This document shows, piece by piece, positions 1 to 7,899 of a DNA stretch of 64,000 nt (within the stretch, counting starts at the first letter, position 1; each line of letters begins with the position of its first letter). The stretch covers positions 62,001 through 126,000 of the forward strand of contig NZ_ACQT01000001.1 of the NCBI RefSeq assembly GCF_000175235.1, read 5' to 3'. The stretch comes from Acidovorax delafieldii 2AN. GTDB taxonomy: Bacteria > Pseudomonadota > Gammaproteobacteria > Burkholderiales > Burkholderiaceae_C. Position numbers and translations under genes: made by a program. The notes beneath the pieces are model-generated. The model did not search any database and was not told where the DNA came from. It saw only the letters and a list, made by a program, of their open reading frames with translations.

Positions 1-1434
1 GCGGTTGTGGCCCAGAATCTCCAAGGAATTGGTCAGGCTTTGGGCGAGAACCTGTCCTCGGTCTTGGACAAAGTCCTGGACCGACGAGGCCTGGATCGAT
101 TCCTTTCGTTCCCGAACGTGTTCCAGGAGACCCCTCGTCTTGGCTATGCCTGCCAAGGACGTCAGGTGTTCACGCGACGCTTCAGGTGTACCAAAGGCCG
201 CAGGGTAGAGCTTGCCCAGCATTTGCTGAATGTGACGTGTATTGGTGTCCCACTCGCCTTTCGGCTGCACCAACAGCGCATGGGACACGCTGGAGGTCAC
301 TACCAGGCGGTCCTGCAAGCCAGAAAGCAACTGCGCCACGCCGGGATTACTTCCTCGCTGAGCGGCGAGGATTTGCCGGGCCTGCTTGGTCAAGATTTGC
401 TGCACATCCGCAAGAGCTTCTGGCAATTGCCCACCAAACTTGCGTTGCACGCTGCCGAACAGCTGGTTGTCCACTTGGCTGGCAACCAGAAATACTTCCC
501 GGACGCCTTCTTTCTTGCCGAGTCGATCCATCAGCTCTAGGTCTTGTGCATTCAGGAACTGGCCTGCGGGGCTGACGACAAACACGGCGTCGCAACGATG
601 CAACTCGCGGTAAGTCCGTGTTTCCCTCGATGGAATCGGGTCATTGATCCCCGGGGTGTCCACCACCTCCAAATCCTTCAGACCTGGCAAGGGCAGGTAC
701 AGCCGCAGGCAATTGGTGAACGGAGTGAACCGACCGTTGGCACCGACATAGTCGGCTAGGCGTTCGCGCAGTGCTTCGATAGAGTCGGCCTCTAGTTGAA
801 TCGTCTCGCCGTGGCCCCACTGGACAGGCATGCCGCCCGCTTGCAGGATGCGGTCATGCATGTCCTTGGCGGCGCCGAGCAGTGGATCCTGGTCCAGTTC
901 CCGGCGAACAGCCTGTTGAAGGCGTTCCGGGTCCATCGGCGGCGCGGGGCGTCCTCCGAATGTGGGCGGGCGCGCATTCTGCTGGGCTAGCCGGGCTTCG
1001 AGACGGGCCTTCAGTTCCCGCTCGTACTCGGCCGCCAGCCGGGCCATCTCCGCGAGATCTTTTTGCTCGAATGGCTCGACTTCTGCTCGCGGCAACTCGC
1101 CGTAGGCCAACACCGTCAGTGATGCCGTCATCGGTGTTGCGGCCTTGGGTAGAACGTCCTTTCCGTCAAAGAGCAGTGCATTCAGCAACGAAGACTTGCC
1201 GGCCTTGACTCGGCCAATGATGCCCACGCGCAGTTGGCGGCCTTCACGGGCTTTTTCCGCGATGGCAGATTGAAGCGCGTCGGCGTTCAGCCAGTTGCTC
1301 TCCTGTATCTTGCCGCGAAGGCCTCGGGTCAGATCAGGGTGCTGGTCCAGCACTTCATCGAACCGCGACAAGCGGTCCATCAATCGAGCTACTTGCTTGT
1401 CCAGTGTTTTGCTTGTGATCATGGAAAGCTTCAT
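1..1434 (-). CDS. dynamin-like GTPase, first of a pair (3' end outside window)
   Basis: The minus-strand frame is open from an ATG at 1434 to the window edge (478 codons, no stop inside), so the C-terminus is missing. Reading from the start, residues about 70-85 give a P-loop (GRVKAGKSSLLNALL). The switch I threonine motif ATPMTAS follows, and a G3 motif DTPGIND lies near position 650. This is the GTPase head of a bacterial dynamin-like protein, a family that remodels membranes by GTP-dependent assembly. It starts 8 nt after the stop of the upstream GTPase gene, so the two form an operon. Tandem dynamin genes usually act as hetero-oligomers (as in LeoBC- or DynA-type systems), which suggests a joint membrane role. 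A specific function cannot be read from the sequence. Confidence 0.85.
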   Translation of the reverse strand, partial: MKLSMITSKTLDKQVARLMDRLSRFDEVLDQHPDLTRGLRGKIQESNWLNADALQSAIAEKAREGRQLRVGIIGRVKAGKSSLLNALLFDGKDVLPKAATPMTASLTVLAYGELPRAEVEPFEQKDLAEMARLAAEYERELKARLEARLAQQNARPPTFGGRPAPPMDPERLQQAVRRELDQDPLLGAAKDMHDRILQAGGMPVQWGHGETIQLEADSIEALRERLADYVGANGRFTPFTNCLRLYLPLPGLKDLEVVDTPGINDPIPSRETRTYRELHRCDAVFVVSPAGQFLNAQDLELMDRLGKKEGVREVFLVASQVDNQLFGSVQRKFGGQLPEALADVQQILTKQARQILAAQRGSNPGVAQLLSGLQDRLVVTSSVSHALLVQPKGEWDTNTRHIQQMLGKLYPAAFGTPEASREHLTSLAGIAKTRGLLEHVRERKESIQASSVQDFVQDRGQVLAQSLTNSLEILGHNR

Positions 1435-1442
1435 TGCGTGAG

Positions 1443-3152
1443 TCAGAGCACCTGATGTGCACGGGCCAGCGCCTGTACTTCGGTGCGCAGCGCCAAAACT
1501 GCCGCATGCATCCCATCCTTGTTGGCCGCTTGCATGTGCTTCTTTGCCTGCTGCAAAACATTCTGCTGTGCTTGCAGTTGTTGTTCGAATGCATCGGCCA
1601 CAGCTGCAACGGCCTGATCGTTGGCGTTCGCCAGGAACGTGGCGACTTCGGGACGAAGGCCCCGGAGTACATCAGGGATCAGTTCTTCGCGGATGGCCTT
1701 TTTGGCCTGTTCGAGCCTTTGCCCCTCTCCGACCTGGCCAAGCAAGTGCTCCAGCAGCGATGGGAGAATCAGCGCAGCGATTTTCAAAATCGGATGCGGG
1801 AGCATCTTGCCTACTACCGCCGCACCGCCCAACCAACGAGCCGCCATGCCGAGAGTCTTTCCTGAGCTGCTTCCAAGTGAGGACAACAGCAACGGCAACA
1901 GATCTTCCTGCAAACCCTTCAACACGGTGCCGGCCCAACCTTCAGTAATCTGAATTTCGCTGCGCAGGCCGCTCGCATATGCTTGCGTAAATTGACTTAC
2001 CACCTCTGCGGAAAGATGATCAGTGGCCTGCTTGAGTTCCAAAATGAGGCTGGCCCGGATTTCGTCGGAGACCACTCGTCCGAGTTCGTCCTGACTTCGC
2101 AGTGCCGCGCGAGCCATGTCGTCGACGGCCAGGTGCAAGGCATTGGAAACGCCCAGTAGCACATCGTCCACAGCACTGGCCAGATCCGCAGATCGGGCGG
2201 CACTTAATTGGGCATTGCGCTGCGTCTCAAGCTCGCGAAGGGCATCTTCCAATTCCGATACAGTCCTTTCATTCTCGGCGTGGTCCCGCTTGAGGGCATC
2301 CATGGCTGTCTGCAAAACTGCTTCCAACGTCTGATAGAACTGCTGCAGCGGTGCACGGAAGAGGTTGCTCACCAATTTGTCGGGGTGAATGGTTGACAAC
2401 ATCGCCTGGACCGAACTGACGTCCTGTTGACTTACTATGCAGACGGCGGGCTCCAGCCCCACTTCAGACAATTGCTCCCCAATGTAGGTCCGTATCGCCT
2501 CGACTTCTTGCTGGGGCCGCAGATCAGCCTTGTTGACGCAGACGGAGAACGTTCGACCAATCGTCACGACCTCTTCGATACGACGCATTGACTGGGTATG
2601 CAATGCCCCTTCCTCGACGCTCACCACGAAAAGGTAGTGGGCTCCCTGGCCGATGTAGTGGGCGATGGCCCGGTTGTGGACATCCAGCGGCGAATTAAAG
2701 CCCGGCATGTCCACCAGGACCAGGGGTTGCAGTGCCTTGAGCGCCGGGCGCTCGGCATACAACCTCACCAGTTCAATTTCTTGTGCGCGAGACGGCAGGC
2801 TTGGCAGCGCCCCCAAAGGGAATTCTTGGGTTTGACCATCCAAAAACACCACTTCCAGACGCTCCCGGTTGTCATACCGAAGCTCTGTCGGCATAGCGGT
2901 TTCGGGGGTGATGGCTACGGGCAGCAATTCCGCGCCCACCAAGGCGTTGAGCAGCGAGGACTTGCCTGCGCTGAACGCACCGACGACTGGAACCAGCAAC
3001 TCGCACTGCCGGATGGCAGACTGCAAACCAGCTATCTCCGGCAGAACGCGGCCTGCTTCTCCGAGCAGGATCGGCAAATCGTTCCCGGCTTTCTTCAGCA
3101 CGCGCTCGATGGCGGCCAGAAAGTCCAAGTAGTTCTGTTGTGCTTTCGTCAT
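1443..3152 (-). CDS. dynamin-like GTPase, second of a pair
   Basis: A 569-residue protein. The start at 3152 is chosen over an upstream in-frame ATG at 3284 because a strong AAGGAGA site lies about 9 nt before it and homology-like sequence begins there. Residues about 55-75 hold the P-loop GAFSAGKSSLLNAL, followed by a switch threonine in TPETAMPTEL. G3 is DMPGFNSPLD and G4 is VNKADL, so all GTPase motifs are intact. Long charged helices (about 280-420) fit a dynamin stalk. Near residues 425-470 a hydrophobic stretch (WLGGAAVVGKMLPHPILKIA) fits the membrane-inserting paddle of bacterial dynamins. Probably acts at the inner membrane together with the adjoining gene. Bacterial dynamins have been linked to membrane stress and phage tolerance; that role here is inference. 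Confidence 0.9.
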   Translation of the reverse strand: MTKAQQNYLDFLAAIERVLKKAGNDLPILLGEAGRVLPEIAGLQSAIRQCELLVPVVGAFSAGKSSLLNALVGAELLPVAITPETAMPTELRYDNRERLEVVFLDGQTQEFPLGALPSLPSRAQEIELVRLYAERPALKALQPLVLVDMPGFNSPLDVHNRAIAHYIGQGAHYLFVVSVEEGALHTQSMRRIEEVVTIGRTFSVCVNKADLRPQQEVEAIRTYIGEQLSEVGLEPAVCIVSQQDVSSVQAMLSTIHPDKLVSNLFRAPLQQFYQTLEAVLQTAMDALKRDHAENERTVSELEDALRELETQRNAQLSAARSADLASAVDDVLLGVSNALHLAVDDMARAALRSQDELGRVVSDEIRASLILELKQATDHLSAEVVSQFTQAYASGLRSEIQITEGWAGTVLKGLQEDLLPLLLSSLGSSSGKTLGMAARWLGGAAVVGKMLPHPILKIAALILPSLLEHLLGQVGEGQRLEQAKKAIREELIPDVLRGLRPEVATFLANANDQAVAAVADAFEQQLQAQQNVLQQAKKHMQAANKDGMHAAVLALRTEVQALARAHQVL

Positions 3153-3528
3153 GTTGGATCCCTTCTCCTTTAAATAAAGCTTGTTACGGGTCGGCCGCAC
3201 CGACCGCATTCGAAAAAATTGAGTACGGAGTCCAGAGGCGCCGACACCCGTTGACCTCTCTCTTGCCGGCTTGTCTCTCCCCACCGGGCACTAGCTATGT
3301 TGGGCTCGTCACGGTGCACTGGGGCGACGATGGTCCGCGCATGTGAGTGGGTCCTGAGCCGGATGACGAAGATTCGTTCGAAGCTCGGTTTTCATATTTT
3401 TATCTTTCTTTGTTGCAATTTTTTACCATAGTCGTACCGCCTCGACGGCTGTGCGAACTTCACTGGAGGGGTTGTGTGTCGCCGAAGGCCGTCACATCTG
3501 ATGGCAGTGCTGTGGGTTTCTGGCCAGT
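3153..3528. other. intergenic region, no gene recognised
   Basis: About 375 bases between the dynamin operon (start 3152) and the end of the secreted-protein gene (3529). Short open frames here are not supported by homology or ribosome sites. The stretch just upstream of 3152 is AT-rich and should hold the dynamin operon promoter, but no convincing -35/-10 pair could be fixed. Confidence 0.5.
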
Positions 3529-4293
3529 TCATGGCCTGACGACTTTCCCGTTTTCCGTCACCTGCCCATTCGAGAACGTGTACACCACCTTCGTCATCGC
3601 GGCCTTCTTCTGCGCAGCCGGCGGCTCGAACGGTCCCAGGAAGGCGGTCATTGCGACCGTGATATGGGCGTGGTCGAGGCTGGGATAGATGATGTCCGAG
3701 CACGTACCGAATTCCGGTGTGGCGCTCGACCCATTGGGCGCGACAGTCACGAAGCGGAACAGGGCGGGACAGGCCGTGCCACCGTTGTTCTGCAGCAGCA
3801 CCACGTCATTGCGGCCGATTTCGTAGTGGGCGACGATGCGCAGGCTGCTGTTGCCTTCAACACCCGGCAGCACGCGCTGGCCCTTGAGCAGCAGTGAGTT
3901 GTTGTCCTCGTCGACGCTCAGGATGCCATGGCGGGTCTTGACGGATTTTTCGTAGCCGAAGGTGACGGTCTCCATGCCCGCGTCCCGGGCCTGGGTGACT
4001 TCGAACCAGCCGGACGGGCGATCCTCGAAGTTCAATGCTGAGCTGTCGGTCATCACGCGTGTGACGGCGCGGCCGACCTTGCAGAACATGCCGGGCAGGC
4101 AGGTTCCCAGAATGGCTTTGCCGGCGGCTGACTGGTTCTTGAAGGCGTGGCCAATGAGGTCGCCCGACTCAGGGCTGACGCCGAATAGCGCAGAGTAGGT
4201 GGGGCCTTTTTCCAACACGCCTTCGATGGGCTCGGCGAAGGTGGGGGCAATGGTCCAGACGGCCAAGAGGAGGATAGTGGCGGTTTTTTTCAT
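3529..4293 (-). CDS. secreted protein of unknown function
   Basis: 254 residues from an ATG at 4293. The same frame is open much further upstream, to 5034, but that part is non-coding shadow of the neighbouring genes. The N-terminus MKKTATILLLAVWTIAPTFA is a classic Sec signal peptide with a cleavage site after TFA, so the protein should be periplasmic. The mature part contains several Cys residues (GTCLPGMFC, GGTACPALF, EFGTCSD) that could form disulphides, and no domain I can name. It follows two small membrane genes on the same strand, but the gap to them is wide. Function unknown. Confidence 0.8.
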   Translation of the reverse strand: MKKTATILLLAVWTIAPTFAEPIEGVLEKGPTYSALFGVSPESGDLIGHAFKNQSAAGKAILGTCLPGMFCKVGRAVTRVMTDSSALNFEDRPSGWFEVTQARDAGMETVTFGYEKSVKTRHGILSVDEDNNSLLLKGQRVLPGVEGNSSLRIVAHYEIGRNDVVLLQNNGGTACPALFRFVTVAPNGSSATPEFGTCSDIIYPSLDHAHITVAMTAFLGPFEPPAAQKKAAMTKVVYTFSNGQVTENGKVVRP

Positions 4294-4384
4294 AAGGGAT
4301 TCCAGGCTAGTTGCATGCGCTGCGCGGACTTTCCGGAAGCGCGGGGGGGGGGGCAGGTGCGTGAATGGAGGAGGTGGGGCTTTA

Positions 4385-4743
4385 CTAGAGGAAGACGAAG
4401 GGACCGTCGATCTTTGCGGCCTTGCGCTCCACCTCGGCGTCCGGCAGGACGATGTAGCGGATGCCTTCAGCCAGAGCGGAGATGCAGGGAATCCAGATCC
4501 AGCACAGCACTTGGTTAACGATGCCCCAGCCCCAGGCGCCTGTGTGGAACTTGTGGATGCCGATGCCGCCCTGCAGCAGGGCCAGCACGCTGGCGGTGAC
4601 TTTGCTCTTCTCGGAGGCACCAGTGGGCGGGGGCGCTGCCTTGCGTCGTGCTGCAGGGGGTGCGGGCCACGGCGGTGGCGTGGATGGCCTAGCCGTAGTC
4701 TCGGCAAAAAAGCGTAGTCTGTGGTGGTTATGGGAGTTCTCAT
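4385..4743 (-). pseudogene. decayed zinc-ribbon/TM2-domain membrane protein
   Basis: The 3' half (4588-4385) encodes a recognisable TM2-type hairpin (ALLQGGIGIHKFHTGAWGWG, then WIWIPCISALAEGIRYI). Its frame has no ATG upstream, only an internal GTG at 4588. In a second frame starting at the ATG at 4743 the DNA still spells remnants of a zinc ribbon: FCR, then a position read as Y where Cys is expected, then GxAIHATAVA with a stop (TAG) where the family has Gln or His, and a later Cys. This resembles the intact ribbon of the next gene (FCRGCGHQIHETAVSC). Two of four metal-binding Cys are lost, and at least one frameshift, probably in the T run near 4708, separates ribbon from TM2 part. I infer a former single gene of about 115 codons. 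Confidence 0.55.
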
Positions 4744-4757
4744 CGGGGTGTTGCGGA

Positions 4758-5093
4758 TCAGACTTGTGTGCCGATAGCTCCGAGCAGGCCGAGGGCTCCC
4801 AGCACTAGGGCTGCGATGGCCAGGCCTTGCCCGTGCGGCTGGTGCGCCAGGCCCACTCCGCCCAGCACCAGGGCGGCGAAGGCGAACAGGACGGCGCCGG
4901 CCAATTGATCGCGGTCCCAGGATTGGCTGTCGAATAGCGCGAGGGCGGGGATGAGGCCGCATACCAACCCGGACACGGGCAGCCACAGGCTGCCCTCCCG
5001 GACGGTGGCTGGGGTCCGCTGGACGGCACCGCACTGGGGGCAGCTAACGGCGGTTTCATGGATCTGATGGCCGCAGCCTCGGCAGAAAGTCAT
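4758..5093 (-). CDS. zinc-ribbon small membrane protein
   Basis: 111 residues. Residues 4-22 form a CxxC...CxxC zinc ribbon (CRGCG, then CPQCG). About 20 linker residues are followed by three hydrophobic helices (LWLPVSGLVCGLIPALALF, LAGAVLFAFAALVLGGVGLA and GLAIAALVLGALGLLGAIG). The architecture is that of zinc-ribbon plus DUF4190-like inner-membrane proteins whose role is not established. It lies directly upstream of the decayed TM2 gene, with which it shares the ribbon motif, suggesting an old duplication or a paired function. Confidence 0.8.
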   Translation of the reverse strand: MTFCRGCGHQIHETAVSCPQCGAVQRTPATVREGSLWLPVSGLVCGLIPALALFDSQSWDRDQLAGAVLFAFAALVLGGVGLAHQPHGQGLAIAALVLGALGLLGAIGTQV

Positions 5094-5179
5094 GGGTGGT
5101 TCTCCTCAGGTTGATGGACAAAGCTCCGCCCGTCCCGCGCATGGCGCAGGTTGTTCAGGTGGTCATCGGGCGCGGGTTG

Positions 5180-6100
5180 TTAGTTGGGCAGGGCAATGCC
5201 CAGGTAGTCCTTGAGCTGGTTCTCCAGCTCATCCTGCAGCCCCTCCGGGCTGATAACGCGGATATGGGGGATCCACTGCCGCACAATGGGAAGGATCTGG
5301 TTGGGGTGGGCGATGATGCCGGACACGATCAGGCCGCCATCCTCCAGTTTCTTCTCGATGTTCTGGCCGCTGATGAGCTTGCGTTGTTGGAAGTAGCTCG
5401 CGGCGGGTCTAGCAACTTTGAGCACGACCTCTGTTTTCTGCGTCTTCAGCCAGACGCTGTCCTCGTTGGCAATCTGCTGGAGAACTGCCGGATCGGGCGT
5501 GAAGGTGTCGGCCAGAACCAGCAAGCGCTCAATCCGACTCACGGCGTAGGACTTGGGTTTGCCTGCATCGGTAGCCGCCAGGTACCAGATGCCGTCCTGA
5601 TTGACCAGCTTGTAGGGACGGATGTCATCGACCAGTTTGGCTGCGGTGCTGTCGGGCTTGCGGTATTCGAAGCTGACGACTCGGTGCTGCTGTGCCGCCT
5701 GCTTGAGCTGGTTGAACTCCGATTCCTTGTTATGCAGGTCTTCGTAGTTGTGTCCGCGGATCAGCAGGGCGCTTTGCAGCCGGGTGTCTAGGATGTCTCT
5801 CAGAAAGCCGGTAGACAGCCTCGGGTGCAAGCCCTGCAGGCCGGCCAGGCTGGCGAAGCGCTGCACGTCATGGAGGGTAAGAGTGCCCAGGCGTGAGCGA
5901 TCAATGGTGTAGCGCCCGTCCTTTTTTACCAGGTCCAGGAAAGCAAAACGCTGGTTCAGATCGCGCTGGATGGTGCGAAGGTTGACGCCGAACTCCTCCA
6001 CCAGAGCGTGAGGGTCAAGTGCTTCACCCTCGTTGAGGCGGCGCAGTATCTCGGTCAGCCGGTAGGCGATGGTGTCTCGTGGGTCAGATGGGGTGGGCAT
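5180..6100 (-). CDS. WYL-domain transcriptional regulator
   Basis: 306 residues when started at the ATG at 6100 (MPTPSDPRDT). An in-frame extension to 6235 has no support. Residues about 10-75 are a helix-turn-helix of the DeoR/HTH_11 kind (VNLRTIQRDL). Residues about 140-210 are a WYL domain with the signature GIWYLAATD. The C-terminus is the usual WCX-like extension. WYL proteins (CapW, BrxR and relatives) sense nucleotides or nucleic acid and commonly repress nearby defence operons. Here the gene diverges from a remnant of a YhaN-like ATPase, so its original target operon seems largely lost. It may still act on the NERD helicase operon downstream (inference). Confidence 0.85.
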   Translation of the reverse strand: MPTPSDPRDTIAYRLTEILRRLNEGEALDPHALVEEFGVNLRTIQRDLNQRFAFLDLVKKDGRYTIDRSRLGTLTLHDVQRFASLAGLQGLHPRLSTGFLRDILDTRLQSALLIRGHNYEDLHNKESEFNQLKQAAQQHRVVSFEYRKPDSTAAKLVDDIRPYKLVNQDGIWYLAATDAGKPKSYAVSRIERLLVLADTFTPDPAVLQQIANEDSVWLKTQKTEVVLKVARPAASYFQQRKLISGQNIEKKLEDGGLIVSGIIAHPNQILPIVRQWIPHIRVISPEGLQDELENQLKDYLGIALPN

Positions 6101-6200
6101 GGCGGGGTGTTTCGGAACGTCGGAATTCAGGAAGGCGATATGTGAGCGATCGTAAGATCTCGCCCTGACAAACCATGTCGCGTGAACCTTCGCCTGGACT

Positions 6201-6281
6201 TCATCGCGGCGTGGGCTGCTCAACGAGTTCGGCATCGTGCTACCGGACGGTCATGCGGCACTGCTTAAAGCGTTGTCCGGC
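6201..6281 (+). mobile_element. IS110-family transposase scrap
   Basis: One plus-strand frame reads SRRGLLNEFGIVLPDGHAAL and a few further residues, closely resembling the internal RGLLxEFGI segment of IS110-type DEDD transposases. Likeness stops near 6281, where a YhaN-like frame begins. No other IS110 parts or ends were found. It probably marks the element or rearrangement that removed the 5' half of the ATPase gene. The match is short, so this call is moderate. Confidence 0.45.
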
Positions 6282-6301
6282 GTCATGCGCGAATACTGGT
6301 T

Positions 6302-7566
6302 CTGGTGGCGCAGCGATACTCCGCCGAGCGACGGCTCTCCACACAGCAAGCGGTGGCCGCGCAGATCCGCGACCGCCTCTGGACCGGGCTCGGTCATTCC
6401 CCAGCCGAGACACCTGTGCCCGAACTCAGCGTGTGTCTGAGTGAAGCACGGTCCCAGATTACGCAGGCCGATCAGGTGTATGGACAACGCAAGACCCTGG
6501 AGCAGCAGATCCGCGAAGGGCAACGCAGCCTTCCCAGGCTGCAGGAGGCAGTTCAGTCGGCGCAGGATGACGAGGACGCCTGGATGAATTCTTGGCTGGT
6601 GGCAGTGCAATCAGCAGGATACGCTGCTGATGTACCTGTCGATCAGGTGGAAGCCAAGATGACAGTGATGCAGGACTTGGAGCGTCTGCTCGAGAGCATC
6701 CGCAGTATCCGCAGTGAGCGGATTGAAACGATGCAGGTCGATCTCGATGGCTTGGCTGCGAGCGCGAGCAGCTTGGCGGTGCGGGGGGCGCCGGACCTAG
6801 CCGCCCAGTCGCCGGAGGACATTGCCCTGGAACTTGCCCGGCGCCTGGAGGTCGCGCAAAGGGTCGACGTCGCATTCGCCGATTTGCAAGCCCGACTTCA
6901 GCGCAACCAGGCGGACCTCGCGCGAGCCCAGCACGGCCGGCAGGCTGTGCTGGCCCGACTGACGCCGTGGATGACAGCCACAGGTACGGTACGCACAAGG
7001 CAGCGTTTGATGCGCTGGATGGCACCGATCGGGCAGCCCGCGCCGAGGCACAGCGGCAAGAGGCGATCGCCGCCATGACTGATTCGGCAGAGCGCTACCT
7101 GCAACTTCAAACGGCTGCGCAACTGCTCAAGTGGTCGATCGAGAAATTCCGCCAGACCAAGCAGGGCCCCATGCTTTCTAAAGCCTCGGCCATTTTCAAG
7201 GTGCTGACGACTGACTCGTTCAGCCGGTTGGTGATGGATTCAGACGAAGCGACACCTCGATTGTTCGGCGTCCGCCCCACTGGAGAAACAGTGGATGTGA
7301 CCGGAATGAGTGAAGGGTCGCGCGACCAACTCTATCTCGCGCTGCGTCTGGCCGCGCTGGAGCTGCAGGTGGAGCAGGGGTTGCGCATGCCACTCATTGC
7401 CGACGACCTGTTTATCAATTTTGATGATCGCCGCACTGCTGCGGGACTGAAGGTGCTGGGCGACTTGTCGCGCAGCATGCAGGTCGTGTTTCTAACCCAC
7501 CACGATCACCTCGTGCCGCTGGCCAAGGAAGTTCTTGGGATGGACTTGAACGTAGTCCACCTATAG
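6302..7566 (+). pseudogene. C-terminal half of a YhaN-like SMC-type ATPase, frameshifted
   Basis: Two overlapping frames make one protein tail. The first (about 6302-6980) is charged, coiled-coil rich sequence. The second (about 6967-7566) ends in the ATPase head signatures TGMSEGSRDQLYLALRLAAL (ABC signature), MPLIADDLFINFDD (Walker B) and VVFLTHHDHLVPLA (D-loop/switch His). These match the C-terminal lobe of YhaN/SbcC-like ATPases, which usually run beyond 1000 residues and partner a YhaO-type nuclease. Here the N-terminal P-loop lobe and half the coiled coil are missing, and a frame change occurs near 6970-6990, next to a tandem GGTAC GGTAC. No nuclease partner remains. It is a non-functional remnant beside a scrap of an IS110 transposase. 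Confidence 0.75.
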
Positions 7567-7899
7567 GTCTGACCGCCTGGTGCGGAGCCGCATGCCAGGT
7601 GGTGGTGTGGCAGGGGCTCGGCTAACTACCGCCCTCTATTCCGATCAATGCGTGGCTGTTTTCACTCTTCAAAAATAGAGACAGCGTGGAAATCAAATAG
7701 CACCGCAGCTCACGTCAAATCTCTATTCGGCCAGGATGATCCGTCGACTGAGGCAAACTACAAGTGGTAGCTCGCAAGTCAAGCCCCTGTGACGGCGATG
7801 CCTTCAAAACACTGCGGCCTCCACCAATTCTTGGAAATTCACAGTTCCAGTTCGACAAGTCGGTCGCGAGGATCTTCTGCACTCTTTTTTGGAAGCCCC
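7567..7899. other. intergenic region upstream of the NERD helicase
   Basis: About 330 bases. The helicase frame is open back to 7789, but that extension (rich in Ser and His) looks non-coding. AT-rich sequence at 7660-7700 could hold the helicase operon promoter. No gene recognised. Confidence 0.4.

Noticed and set aside
4341-4352. Poly-G tract near 4345 as a phase-variable site
   Set aside because: It lies between genes, not within a reading frame or an identified promoter.
3293-5034. A single 501-codon minus-strand frame covering the zinc-ribbon and secreted-protein genes
   Set aside because: Only the part from 4293 has a signal peptide and protein-like sequence; the upstream part is Arg/Pro-rich shadow of the two small membrane genes.
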